A stretch of DNA of 64,000 bases, from NCBI GenBank assembly GCA_027013225.1, contig JALUXU010000005.1, positions 1 through 64,000 of the forward strand, given 5' to 3'. How positions within the stretch are numbered: position 1 is the stretch's first letter; every line of letters starts with the position of its first letter. This stretch comes from Acidihalobacter sp. Its GTDB lineage: Bacteria > Pseudomonadota > Gammaproteobacteria > DSM-5130 > Acidihalobacteraceae. This document shows, one piece after another, positions 53,158-64,000 of the stretch. The notes beneath the pieces were generated by a model. The model did no database searches, was not told the origin of the DNA, and worked only from the letters and a program-made list of their open reading frames with translations. A program made the translations under genes and the position numbers.

Positions 53158-55140
53158 ATGCCTACGCGCAGAGAATTAGCCAACGCCATCCGGGCGCTTG
53201 CCATGGATGCCGTCCAGAAAGCCAATTCCGGTCACCCCGGTGCCCCTATGGGTATGGCCGACATCGCGGAAGTACTTTACAACGATTATATGCATCACAA
53301 CCCGGGCAATCCGTCATGGCCCAATCGAGACAGGTTCGTCCTCTCAAACGGTCATGGATCGATGTTGCTCTACGCCTTGCTGCACCTGACCGGCTACGAT
53401 CTGCCGATGGAAGAGATCAAGCGCTTCCGCCAGCTCCACTCCAAGACGCCGGGGCATCCCGAGTATGGCTATACTCCCGGCGTGGAGACGACCACCGGCC
53501 CCTTGGGGCAGGGCGTGACCAATGCGGTGGGCATGGCCATCGCCGAACGGGCGCTGGCGGCCCATTTCAACCGGCCGGGGCATGACATCATCGACCACTA
53601 TACCTATGTCTTCCTCGGCGACGGCTGCCTGATGGAGGGCATCTCTCACGAGGCCTGCTCTTTGGCCGGCACCCTGGGGCTGGGCAAGCTGATCTGCTTC
53701 TATGACGACAACGGCATCTCCATCGACGGCGAAGTCGAAGGGTGGTTCACCGACGACACCCCGAAACGCTTCGAAGCCTATGGCTGGCACGTGATCCCCA
53801 AGGTGGATGGCCATGATGCCGAGGCTATCAAGGCCGCGATCGAGCAGGCCCGCGCGGTGACCGACAAACCGACCCTGATCTGCTGCCGCACCATCATCGG
53901 ATTCGGCTCTCCCAACAAGCAGGGCAAGGAGGAGTCCCACGGCGCGCCGCTGGGCGAAGAAGAAGTGGCGCTGGCGCGCAAGCAGCTCGGATGGCCATAT
54001 GGTCCGTTCGAGATTCCCGCAGAAATCTATGCGGCTTGGGATGCGCGCGAGAAGGGCGCGCGCTGGGAGACCGAGTGGAATGAGAAATTCCAAGCCTATG
54101 CGGCCGCCCATCCCGAGCTGGCAGCGGAACTCAAGCGCCGGCTGGCCAACGAATTGGTATCTGATTTCGATGCCCACGCCGATGCCTTCATCAAGTCGGT
54201 GGCCGAAAAAGGCGAGAAGATCGCCACCCGCAAGGCCTCCCAGAACGCCATCAAGGCGTTCGCCAATTTCACCGATTTCATGGGCGGATCGGCGGATCTG
54301 GCCGGCTCCAACCTGACGCTGTGGCCCGAAGCGCGTCCGCTTAGCAAGGCTCAGCCGGATGGTAACTACATCCATTATGGCGTGCGCGAATTCGGCATGA
54401 CCGCCATCGTCAACGGCATCGCCCTCCACGGCGGCTTCGTCCCCTTTGGCGCGACCTTCCTCATGTTTTCCGAGTATGCGCGCAACGCCCTGCGCATGGC
54501 CGCGCTGATGAAGATCCGCAACATCGAAGTCTTTACTCACGATTCCATTGGCCTGGGTGAAGATGGCCCGACCCACCAGCCGGTCGAGCAGATCGCGACT
54601 TTGCGCCTGATGCCCAACATGAGCGTCTGGCGCCCGTGTGACGCGGTCGAAACTGCCGTCGCCTGGAAGCTGGCGATCAAGCGCCTGCACACCCCCACCT
54701 CCCTGATTCTGTCGCGCCAGGCGCTGCCGCACCAGTCACGCAGTGACGAGCAGATTGCGGGTATCGCCCGCGGTGGATACATTCTTAGGGATTGCGATGG
54801 CGCACCGGACGCCGTGATCATCGCCACCGGTTCGGAGGTCGCCCTCGCCATGGGCGCGGCGCAGGCGCTCACGGACAAGAAGATTCGCGTGATTTCCATG
54901 CCTTCCACCGACACCTTCGACGCTCAGGACGAAACCTACAAGGAATCGGTGCTGCCCAAATCCGTGCCGCGAGTGGCGGTGGAGGCTGGCGTCACCGCTT
55001 TTTGGCGCAAGTATGTGGGACTGGAGGGTGCCGTGGTCGGACTGGATCGCTTCGGTGAGTCCGCTCCAGGCGATGAATTATTCAAGTATTTCGGTTTTAC
55101 CGTCGATCATGTGGTCGAGGCGGTTAAGTCGGTACTCTGA
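53158..55140 (+). CDS. tkt: Transketolase
   Basis: This thiamine-diphosphate enzyme exchanges two-carbon units in the pentose phosphate and Calvin pathways. The 660 residues have the N-terminal [20 protein letters not shown] and [16 protein letters not shown], the cofactor motif [15 protein letters not shown] with DDNGISIDG, and the C-terminal [15 protein letters not shown]. It heads the run tkt-gapA-pgk-pyk-fba. In autotrophs this set serves the Calvin cycle, but no RuBisCO or phosphoribulokinase is in view. Confidence 0.97.
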   Translation: MPTRRELANAIRALAMDAVQKANSGHPGAPMGMADIAEVLYNDYMHHNPGNPSWPNRDRFVLSNGHGSMLLYALLHLTGYDLPMEEIKRFRQLHSKTPGHPEYGYTPGVETTTGPLGQGVTNAVGMAIAERALAAHFNRPGHDIIDHYTYVFLGDGCLMEGISHEACSLAGTLGLGKLICFYDDNGISIDGEVEGWFTDDTPKRFEAYGWHVIPKVDGHDAEAIKAAIEQARAVTDKPTLICCRTIIGFGSPNKQGKEESHGAPLGEEEVALARKQLGWPYGPFEIPAEIYAAWDAREKGARWETEWNEKFQAYAAAHPELAAELKRRLANELVSDFDAHADAFIKSVAEKGEKIATRKASQNAIKAFANFTDFMGGSADLAGSNLTLWPEARPLSKAQPDGNYIHYGVREFGMTAIVNGIALHGGFVPFGATFLMFSEYARNALRMAALMKIRNIEVFTHDSIGLGEDGPTHQPVEQIATLRLMPNMSVWRPCDAVETAVAWKLAIKRLHTPTSLILSRQALPHQSRSDEQIAGIARGGYILRDCDGAPDAVIIATGSEVALAMGAAQALTDKKIRVISMPSTDTFDAQDETYKESVLPKSVPRVAVEAGVTAFWRKYVGLEGAVVGLDRFGESAPGDELFKYFGFTVDHVVEAVKSVL

Positions 55141-55149
55141 TTTTTTTCG

Positions 55150-55173
55150 CGGCGGGAATACCGCCGTTTTTTT
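55150..55173 (+). terminator. Terminator-like hairpin between tkt and gapA
   Basis: CGGCGG, a five-base loop and CCGCCG are followed directly by seven T residues: a textbook intrinsic terminator on the plus strand. It stands 24 bases before the gapA start, leaving no room for a gapA promoter downstream of it, so gapA must depend on read-through or on a promoter upstream of the hairpin. Confidence 0.7.
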
Positions 55174-55178
55174 GCTGA

Positions 55179-56204
<1,026 letters not shown>

Positions 56205-56210
56205 AGTTTG

Positions 56211-56239
56211 CGGCGGGCGAAGAGTGTCTTCGCCCGCCG
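56211..56239 (+). promoter_or_regulatory. Long perfect stem-loop between gapA and pgk
   Basis: Thirteen bases (CGGCGGGCGAAGA) are followed by GTG and their exact reverse complement. There is no T-tract afterwards, so it probably acts as an mRNA 3'-end stabiliser or a processing/attenuation site, leaving more gapA than pgk message. pgk starts 76 bases later with its own strong ribosome site. Confidence 0.6.
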
Positions 56240-56314
56240 TGATTTACGAGGCCTTTGTCAAGTGTTTGTATGAATGTTTGGCAAAGTTCTTTTATTCCTA
56301 AGGAGGCTGTAATC

Positions 56315-57493
56315 ATGTCTTTTATCAAGATGACCGATCTTAATCTTGCCGGTAAGCGCGTCTTGATACGCGCCGATTTGAACGTGCCGCTCAAGGACGG
56401 CAAAGTGGCTTCAGATAAGCGCATACGCGCCTCGCTGCCGACGGTCGATCAGGCGCTCGGGCAAGGCGCCAAGGTCATGCTCATGTCCCATCTGGGTCGG
56501 CCGACCGAAGGTGAATACAATCCAGAGTTTTCTCTCGCGCCCGTGGCGGAATACATCGGCCAACTGTTGGGCCGGGAAGTCCGGCTAGTCAAAGATTACC
56601 TCGATGGCGTTGATTTGGCTGATGGTGAACTGGTAGTGCTTGAAAACGTCCGCTTCAATAAAGGTGAAAAGGCGGATGATGAGACACTGGCGAAACGCTA
56701 TGCCGCCTTGTGCGATGTGTTCGTGATGGATGCTTTCGGCACCGCCCACCGTGCTCAGGCCTCGACCCATGGTGTCGCCAAATTTGCTCCGGTTGCCTGC
56801 GCGGGACCGCTGCTTGTAGCCGAATTGGAAGCGCTTGGAAAGGCTCTTAATGATCCAAAACGCCCGATGGTCGCCATCGTCGGCGGTTCCAAGGTGTCGA
56901 CCAAACTGACAGTATTGGAGTCTCTTTCCCAGAAAGTGGATCAACTTATCGTCGGCGGAGGGATAGCGAACACTTTTATCGCCGCAGCCGGATATAACGT
57001 CGGCAAGTCTCTGTACGAACCCGAATTGATCGATACCTGCAAGCAGCTTTCGGCGGAAGCTCATGCCCGTGGAGCCGATATTCCGGTTCCTGTTGATGTG
57101 GTCTGCGCCAAAGAGTTTTCGGAAACCGCTAAAGCCGAATTGAAGGCCGTCAGTGAAGTGACTGATGACGACATGATTTTCGATGTGGGTCCCAAGACAT
57201 CCGCCGAGTTCGCTACCTTGTTGAAGAAGGCGGGTACGATCGTGTGGAACGGCCCTGTAGGCGTGTTCGAGTTTGATCAATTCGGCGAAGGCACCAAGGC
57301 GCTGGCCTTGGCAATCGCTGAATCTAGCGCATTTTCGATTGCCGGTGGAGGGGATACTCTCGCGGCGGTGGACAAGTATGGCGTGGGCGATAAAATTTCT
57401 TATATTTCTACCGGCGGAGGCGCATTCCTTGAGTTCCTGGAAGGGAAAACACTACCGGCGGTAGCTATCTTGGAAGAGCGTGCCAAATCTTGA
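56315..57493 (+). CDS. pgk: Phosphoglycerate kinase
   Basis: This enzyme interconverts 1,3-bisphosphoglycerate and 3-phosphoglycerate with ATP. The start at 56315 gives 392 residues and has AAGGAGG 8 bases upstream. The signature [15 protein letters not shown] and the nucleotide-side [15 protein letters not shown] and GGGDTLAAV are intact. An upstream in-frame start at 56255 would cover the spacer after the stem-loop and is not supported. Confidence 0.97.
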   Translation: MSFIKMTDLNLAGKRVLIRADLNVPLKDGKVASDKRIRASLPTVDQALGQGAKVMLMSHLGRPTEGEYNPEFSLAPVAEYIGQLLGREVRLVKDYLDGVDLADGELVVLENVRFNKGEKADDETLAKRYAALCDVFVMDAFGTAHRAQASTHGVAKFAPVACAGPLLVAELEALGKALNDPKRPMVAIVGGSKVSTKLTVLESLSQKVDQLIVGGGIANTFIAAAGYNVGKSLYEPELIDTCKQLSAEAHARGADIPVPVDVVCAKEFSETAKAELKAVSEVTDDDMIFDVGPKTSAEFATLLKKAGTIVWNGPVGVFEFDQFGEGTKALALAIAESSAFSIAGGGDTLAAVDKYGVGDKISYISTGGGAFLEFLEGKTLPAVAILEERAKS

Positions 57494-57584
57494 AGGAGTA
57501 TGATTTGATTTCAAGTTTCATGTCTCGTCGGCTTCTGGCTGCGGTTAAGCGGCGATTGCTTACCCAAGCTGGAGACGAAAAACA

Positions 57585-59036
57585 ATGAGGCGAACAAAAA
57601 TCGTGGCGACCTTGGGCCCCGCCACTGACCGTCCTGGCGTGATCGAAGCCATCGTGCGGGCAGGTGTCGATGTCGTTCGCCTAAATTTCTCCCATGGCAG
57701 TGCGGATGATCATCGCCGTCGCGCCGAACAGATTCGATCTGAGGCTGCGCGCCAGGGACGCACGATCGGTGTGCTCGGGGATTTGCAAGGCCCAAAGATA
57801 CGAATCGAGCGATTCGTTGAGAACAAGGTTTTGCTGGAAGAAGGTGCCGACTTCACTCTCGACGCGGAACTCGAACGCGATGCCGGCGATGCTACTCACG
57901 TTGGCCTGACATACAAGTCGTTGCCGCAAGATGTCGTCGTCGGCGATACCTTGCTGTTGGACGATGGCCGTATCGTCTTGGAAGTGCAAAGTATCGAAGG
58001 GCCGCGGATCCATGCTCGGGTCGTTGTGGGCGGGGAATTGTCCAACAACAAAGGGATCAACCGGCTGGGCGGTGGATTGTCCGCCGAAGCTCTGACCGAC
58101 AAGGATCGCGCCGATATCCAAACCGCCGCGCAGATCGAGGTCGATTATCTCGCGGTGTCCTTTCCCCGTTGTGCGCAAGATATGCACCAGGCAAGGCAAT
58201 TGCTCAAAGAGGCGGGATGGGATGCTGCTTTGGTGGCTAAAATCGAACGCGCAGAAGCAATCAAGCCCGGCGTGATCGATGAAATTATCCTGGCATCGGA
58301 AGTCATCATGATCGCGCGGGGAGATCTTGGAGTCGAAATCGGCGATGCCGAGCTGCCGGGAGTGCAGAAGGATCTCATCCACAAAGCAAGAAGCATGAAT
58401 CGGGTGGCGATTACCGCGACCCAGATGATGGAGTCCATGATTACCAGTCCGATACCGACCCGCGCGGAAGTACTGGATGTGGCTAACGCGGTGCTCGATG
58501 GTACGGATGCGGTCATGCTTTCGGCGGAGACGGCCGCAGGAAAATATCCATCCAAGGCGGTGGCGGCCATGGGCCGTATCTGCGAGGCGGCTGAAAAACG
58601 GAGAGACGCTCGCGAATCTGAGCATCGCATCGATAGCCGCTTCGAATTTGTGGACGAAGCCATCGCCATGGCCGCCATGTATACCGCCAACCATCTGGAT
58701 GTGCGGGCGATTGCAGCGATGACGGAATCGGGATCGACCGCCCTGTGGATGTCGCGTATCAGCTCAGGGATTCCTATTTATGCCTTGACGCGCCAGGAAC
58801 GAACAGCTAGAAAAGTGGCTCTCTACAGAGGGGTCTATCCTATGATTTTCGAGACCATTCAGCCCAGTCACGCCGAAGCTAACCGTAAGGCCATGGCATT
58901 GCTACAAGAAAAAGATGCGCTAGATGAAGGTGACCTTGTCATTTTTACTAAAGGCGACATGATGGGAATGCATGGAGGCACCAATGCCATGAAAATATTG
59001 CGCGTGGGAGATCCGCTCCCAGCCGATGGCGCATGA
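57585..59036 (+). CDS. pyk: Pyruvate kinase
   Basis: This enzyme transfers phosphate from phosphoenolpyruvate to ADP. The 483-residue protein is of the PykA type: [31 protein letters not shown], the metal/phosphate loop [11 protein letters not shown] and [12 protein letters not shown], and the [10 protein letters not shown] segment. GGAG lies 12 bases before the ATG. Its presence among Calvin/gluconeogenic genes means the cluster serves central carbon flow in both directions. Confidence 0.95.
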   Translation: MRRTKIVATLGPATDRPGVIEAIVRAGVDVVRLNFSHGSADDHRRRAEQIRSEAARQGRTIGVLGDLQGPKIRIERFVENKVLLEEGADFTLDAELERDAGDATHVGLTYKSLPQDVVVGDTLLLDDGRIVLEVQSIEGPRIHARVVVGGELSNNKGINRLGGGLSAEALTDKDRADIQTAAQIEVDYLAVSFPRCAQDMHQARQLLKEAGWDAALVAKIERAEAIKPGVIDEIILASEVIMIARGDLGVEIGDAELPGVQKDLIHKARSMNRVAITATQMMESMITSPIPTRAEVLDVANAVLDGTDAVMLSAETAAGKYPSKAVAAMGRICEAAEKRRDARESEHRIDSRFEFVDEAIAMAAMYTANHLDVRAIAAMTESGSTALWMSRISSGIPIYALTRQERTARKVALYRGVYPMIFETIQPSHAEANRKAMALLQEKDALDEGDLVIFTKGDMMGMHGGTNAMKILRVGDPLPADGA

Positions 59037-59228
59037 CCCTCTAAGTTTTCAGGGACTCTCGGATTATATTGGGGGTGCGTTTATGGAGATGAAAAAAGCT
59101 TGAGTTCTCGTGCGATTTACGCTGGTGAACAGTCTTACGTTTCACTCTGTAATCTGGAGTAACGCATCATTCATAATGAGTAAAGCTAGTTTCTTTTTCA
59201 GGTAAATTCACATCAACAGGAGATCAGA

Positions 59229-60293
59229 ATGGCTCTTATATCTTTGCGTCAACTTTTGGATCATGCGGCTGAGCATGGTTATGGCATGCCGGCGTTCAAT
59301 GCCAATAACATGGAACAGGTACACGCCATCATGCAGGCAGCGGCAGCGGTTGACAGCCCTGTTATCATTCAGGCGTCTGCCGGTGCCCGTAAATATGCTG
59401 GCGAGCCCTTTTTTCGTCATCTGATCCTGGCGGCGGTCGAACAATATCCCGATATTCCGATCGTGCTGCATCAGGACCACGGCGCCGAACCGGCGGTGTG
59501 CATCCGTTCCATCCGTTCCGGCTTCACCTCGGTAATGATGGACGGATCGCTCATGCCGGACATGAAAACGCCATCGACTTACGAATACAATGTGGACGTG
59601 ACCGCCAAGGTTGTCGAAATCGCTCATGCTGTAGGCGTGTCCGTGGAAGGCGAGCTGGGTTGCTTGGGCTCGCTGGAGACGGGTATGGCGGGCGAAGAGG
59701 ACGGAAGCGGCGCCGAAGGTGTGCTCGACCACAGCCAGCTGTTGACCGATCCAGAGGAAGCGGCTGATTTTGTCAAGAAGACAGGCGTGGATGCGCTCGC
59801 CATCGCTATTGGCACCAGTCATGGAGCCTACAAATTCACCCGCCCGCCGACCGGTGACATTCTGGCCATCGAGCGGGTCAAGGAAATCCATGCGCGCATC
59901 CCGAATACGCACCTGGTGATGCATGGTTCTTCCTCGGTGCCGCAGGAATGGCTGCAGATCATCAACAACTACGGCGGCGACATGGGCCAGACTTACGGCG
60001 TCCCGGTCGAAGAGATCGCCGAAGGGATCAAGCACGGTGTGCGCAAGGTTAATATAGACACCGACCTGCGCATGGCGAGCACTGGCGCGGTGCGCAAATT
60101 CCTGGCGGAAAACCCCAAGGATTTCGATCCGCGCAAATGGCTGAAAGCTTCGACTCAGGCTATGCAGGACATCTGTCAGGCGCGTTTCGAGGCCTTTGGT
60201 TCGGCCGGACAAGCATCGAAGATCAAGCCTGTGTCTCTGGATGTCATGACGGAACGCTATGCCAAGGGTGAGCTGACGCCAAAGGTGAATTGA
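59229..60293 (+). CDS. fba: Fructose-bisphosphate aldolase, class II
   Basis: This zinc-dependent aldolase of the CbbA/FbaA type B group has 354 residues. The opening [19 protein letters not shown] and [15 protein letters not shown], the zinc ligands in [10 protein letters not shown] and in MHGSSSVPQ (and the His of GTSHGAYKF), and [10 protein letters not shown] identify it. It can act on fructose-1,6- and sedoheptulose-1,7-bisphosphate in autotrophs. AGGAGATC precedes the start. It ends the carbon cluster and is followed by a clear terminator. Confidence 0.96.
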   Translation: MALISLRQLLDHAAEHGYGMPAFNANNMEQVHAIMQAAAAVDSPVIIQASAGARKYAGEPFFRHLILAAVEQYPDIPIVLHQDHGAEPAVCIRSIRSGFTSVMMDGSLMPDMKTPSTYEYNVDVTAKVVEIAHAVGVSVEGELGCLGSLETGMAGEEDGSGAEGVLDHSQLLTDPEEAADFVKKTGVDALAIAIGTSHGAYKFTRPPTGDILAIERVKEIHARIPNTHLVMHGSSSVPQEWLQIINNYGGDMGQTYGVPVEEIAEGIKHGVRKVNIDTDLRMASTGAVRKFLAENPKDFDPRKWLKASTQAMQDICQARFEAFGSAGQASKIKPVSLDVMTERYAKGELTPKVN

Positions 60294-60321
60294 ACGGTTG
60301 ATTGATCACAATGGCTCAAAG

Positions 60322-60353
60322 AAGAAAGGCGGTTTTGACCGCCTTTCTTTATT
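60322..60353 (+). terminator. Intrinsic terminator of fba
   Basis: AAGAAAGGCGG, a six-base loop and CCGCCTTTCTT form an 11-base-pair stem followed by TATT. It lies 29 bases after the fba stop. Confidence 0.8.
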
Positions 60354-60364
60354 ACTCAGTTTTA

Positions 60365-60401
60365 GAGTAAAAAAATAGCCCCGTATGAACGGGGCTATTT
60401 T
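60365..60401 (-). terminator. Intrinsic terminator of groES-groEL
   Basis: AAAATAGCCCCG, a six-base loop and CGGGGCTATTTT form a 12-base-pair stem; on the minus strand it is followed by a run of T residues (the plus-strand A-tract before it). It lies 27 bases beyond the groEL stop and may act in both directions. Confidence 0.85.
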
Positions 60402-60427
60402 GTGCATGGTTAAACCTTGGGACTGAT

Positions 60428-62092
<1,665 letters not shown>

Positions 62093-62116
62093 TCAATTGT
62101 TTGCCTGGAGTAACGA

Positions 62117-62407
62117 TCAGCCTTCGATCACTGCGACGATGTCGTCTTCGCGCATGACCAATACCTCTTCGCCATCGATCTTGATTTCGGTGCCGGCATA
62201 CTTCCCGAACAGCACCTTGTCTCCGACTTTGACATCCAGAGGGCGGACATCGCCGTTCTCGAGGATTTTTCCATTGCCCACGGCCAGCACTTCTCCGCGG
62301 ATCGGTTTCTCTGCAGCGGTATCAGGAATGACGATGCCACCTGGGGTGGTGCGTTCTTCTTCCATGCGCTTGATGACCACGCGATCATGTAGTGGACGAA
62401 TATTCAT
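62117..62407 (-). CDS. groES: Co-chaperonin GroES (10 kDa)
   Basis: This is the lid of the GroEL chamber. The start at 62407 gives 96 residues with [16 protein letters not shown] and GAGGAG 8 bases upstream; five upstream codons are open but unlike the family. The mobile loop ([14 protein letters not shown]) and the conserved [15 protein letters not shown] are intact. Confidence 0.97.
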   Translation of the reverse strand: MNIRPLHDRVVIKRMEEERTTPGGIVIPDTAAEKPIRGEVLAVGNGKILENGDVRPLDVKVGDKVLFGKYAGTEIKIDGEEVLVMREDDIVAVIEG

Positions 62408-62458
62408 GTTTGAACTCCTCAATATATTAAGTTTCGGATGGTCGTGACTCCCGGGTTT

Positions 62459-62485
62459 TTAGCACTCCCGGGTTGCGAGTGCTAA
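62459..62485. promoter_or_regulatory. CIRCE operator (HrcA binding site)
   Basis: TTAGCACTC, nine bases, GAGTGCTAA: an exact match to the CIRCE consensus, 52 bases upstream of groES. HrcA binds it and represses chaperonin genes until heat shock. hrcA itself is not in this window. Confidence 0.95.
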
Positions 62486-62512
62486 TCTTAGGGACAACAA
62501 ACCCAAAATCAA
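62485..62512 (-). promoter_or_regulatory. groESL promoter
   Basis: On the minus strand TTGATT and TAAGAT are separated by 16 bases, a plausible vegetative promoter whose -10 touches the CIRCE element, the usual arrangement for HrcA repression. The same bases can also be read as CTTGATT, 13 bases, CCCTAAGAT, close to the heat-shock sigma-32 pattern, so dual control is possible. Confidence 0.55.
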
Positions 62513-62744
62513 GGCCTCAAGCAAAAAATTTTTTGATAAGAGCTTGTCGGGTCCGAATGAAATGTGCGGGCGAGGGTTTCATTGAAAGGAGCTGTTTGCT
62601 GTGCGGCATCGTAGCACAATGCATCTTTTTCCGTTCTTCAACGTCTTCAAGACTGTAACCTGAGTGTATCGATCCTTTTGGCCCAGCGGGGTAAAATAAA
62701 GTTTCGAGGTTTCAACAATGATTTACTCATGGAGAAGTTGGGCC

Positions 62745-64000
62745 ATGCCTGTGGTCGCCAAGATGATTTTCCGTAGTCTTGTTCTTTTCCCAAGACGAGT
62801 GCTGATGGGTCTGGCGATGGCTTTGCCGATCACTGCCATGGCGGCTGCACCACACCAGCCATGGCCATTGCAGCGGGTGTTGCAAACAGTCGCCGAAAAT
62901 GCCCCGGCAATTCTTGCCGCTCGAGCCGGCATCATCGAAGCGAAGGCGCATGTCGGCCAGGCGCGTTCCCACTGGTTCGGCAGCGTCGATCTTTATGCAA
63001 TCGACACCCATTACAACGTACCCATGTTGATCGAGCCGATCACTTCCTTCCCGCCGCCGAAAACATTTGGCAAAAAGTTTGCCCGCAATCAGCTCGCCTA
63101 CGGCATCGAAGCCAAGCTGCCGTTGGATTTCAGTCTGCGCATCGCCGCCGAAGTCGATGCCGCCCGCGCGGCTGAGCGCGCCACTCGCTGGAATGCCCGC
63201 AATGTCGAGCTGCAGACGCTGCTGACTGCATCGGCGGTGTATCGCAACCTTCAGGCTCTGGATGGAAAGCGTGTCGCGCTGGAAGAGGAGCTCAAGGCAT
63301 TGCGTCAGGCCGAGGCGACGGCGCGCGGCTCACTGCAGGCCGGTTTGTCCACCCGCCTCAAATTGCTGCGGGTGCAATCGGGGGTGGAAAAAGTGCGCGC
63401 GGCTATCGCTGGTGTCAATGGCAAGATTGCCTCACTCAAAGCCGATTTGGCCAGCCTGATGGGACTCGATGCCTGGGCAGGAAACGTCATGCCACTCACG
63501 ACACCGCCTGCGAGCATGCCGGGCGGCGAGGGGGTCGCGCCCTTCGTCCAGGCCGCGGAGCAGGCCAATGCGGCTACCGGTTACAAGATGAGTGCGGCCA
63601 AGCGCGCGCTGCTGCCACAGTTCTTCATTGCCGCCCGCTTCAACCAGAATGGCCGGCATGATTTTCATGACGATTTCTACACGCGGGCCATTCAGTTTGG
63701 ATTCAAGTGGAATCTGTGGTCGGGCTTCGGGCAGATGAGCGCGATCGACGCCGCGCAGGCCGCCCATATCCAGGCCAGCGAAAAAGCGCGTGGCGCGCGT
63801 CTCAAACTGACCTCCATACGTGCTTCGGCACGCGCTCGCTGGCACGCTGAATCTCTGGCATGGGAAGCCAATCGGGCCGAGGTGGCCGCCGCCAAAGAAG
63901 CAGCTGGCAGTGCCCGAGGGCAATTCAAGGCCGGATTGCTCACCGCCACCTCGTTGTTGCAGGCTGAGGCGGTGCTCGCCGGGGCCCGCGCCGCCGAAAC
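62745..64000 (+). CDS. TolC-family outer membrane efflux protein (partial, runs off window)
   Basis: An open frame of 418 codons continues past the window end. The start at 62745 follows GGAGAAG; an in-frame ATG at 62718 is possible. A signal peptide of about 35 residues (hydrophobic VLMGLAMALPITAMAA) leads into OEP-type coiled-coil repeats: RVLQTVAENAPAILAARAG and EAKAHVGQARSHWFG, then EATARGSLQAGLSTRLKLLRV, and later SARGQFKAGLLTATSLLQAEAVL. It differs from the tolC at 25268 and resembles outer-membrane factors that accompany RND or ABC efflux pumps, whose genes would lie beyond the window. Convergence of signal and repeats makes the family secure, but the substrate is unknown. Confidence 0.85.
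   Translation, partial: MPVVAKMIFRSLVLFPRRVLMGLAMALPITAMAAAPHQPWPLQRVLQTVAENAPAILAARAGIIEAKAHVGQARSHWFGSVDLYAIDTHYNVPMLIEPITSFPPPKTFGKKFARNQLAYGIEAKLPLDFSLRIAAEVDAARAAERATRWNARNVELQTLLTASAVYRNLQALDGKRVALEEELKALRQAEATARGSLQAGLSTRLKLLRVQSGVEKVRAAIAGVNGKIASLKADLASLMGLDAWAGNVMPLTTPPASMPGGEGVAPFVQAAEQANAATGYKMSAAKRALLPQFFIAARFNQNGRHDFHDDFYTRAIQFGFKWNLWSGFGQMSAIDAAQAAHIQASEKARGARLKLTSIRASARARWHAESLAWEANRAEVAAAKEAAGSARGQFKAGLLTATSLLQAEAVLAGARAAE

Noticed and set aside
53344..54732. A 462-codon minus-strand frame opposite tkt
   Set aside because: It lies wholly inside the transketolase gene and shows no family signature.

Overview
The window is a chromosomal segment of a proteobacterium, most probably a gammaproteobacterium of the Chromatiales / Ectothiorhodospiraceae / Acidithiobacillia type. 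Supporting signs are the lipid A core genes in the order hldE-hldD-waaA next to fabA-fabB, a glycine cleavage system with split P subunits, a tkt-gap-pgk-pyk-fba cluster of the kind common in chemolithoautotrophs, a SAH riboswitch before ahcY, and a CIRCE element before groESL. No RuBisCO, sulfur-oxidation or other lineage-defining gene is visible, so the assignment is an inference.

Layout. 0.15-1.0 kb: a TonB-like protein. 1.1-6.1 kb: a polar amino-acid ABC transporter operon flanked on both sides by decayed transposase remnants (IS3/IS481-like, IS1380, ISL3, IS3). 6.1-15.5 kb: a divergent locus of two transglutaminase-like proteins (one fused to a DUF2126 putative amidoligase), two circularly permuted ATP-grasp proteins and two alpha-E domains (one of each fused in one protein), followed by an S41 protease whose catalytic lysine position is threonine. 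17.0-21.9 kb: a tandem glycine riboswitch and gcvT-gcvH-gcvPA-gcvPB, with a tpx-like fragment and a strong hairpin between the P subunits. 21.9-27.5 kb: dgkA, fxsA, cutA-dsbD, a TolC-type protein and an isoaspartate methyltransferase-family protein. 27.7-33.2 kb: hldE-hldD-waaA, fabA-fabB. 33.4-37.8 kb: a DegP/DegQ protease with a possible sigma-E promoter, a DUF938 methyltransferase and a KefB/C-type antiporter. 38.3-41.3 kb: a glycine betaine/proline ABC transporter. 41.4-48.1 kb: uvrD, then sucA-sucB. 48.3-52.7 kb: metK, SAH riboswitch, ahcY, metF and rsmE. 53.2-60.3 kb: tkt-gapA-pgk-pyk-fba with structured intergenic regions. 60.4-62.5 kb: groES-groEL under a CIRCE element. 62.7 kb to the end: a TolC-family gene cut by the window edge.

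Most of the window is ordinary core metabolism. The part most likely to be a poorly described system is the ATP-grasp / alpha-E / transglutaminase / DUF2126 locus (about 6.15-15.47 kb). These families are known from comparative genomics as a predicted peptide-synthesis or protein-modification system, and I know of no settled biochemical function. The regulatory RNAs (tandem glycine riboswitch, SAH riboswitch), the CIRCE operator and the terminator-like hairpin 24 bases before gapA are the clearest non-coding signals. No tRNA, rRNA or CRISPR array is visible.
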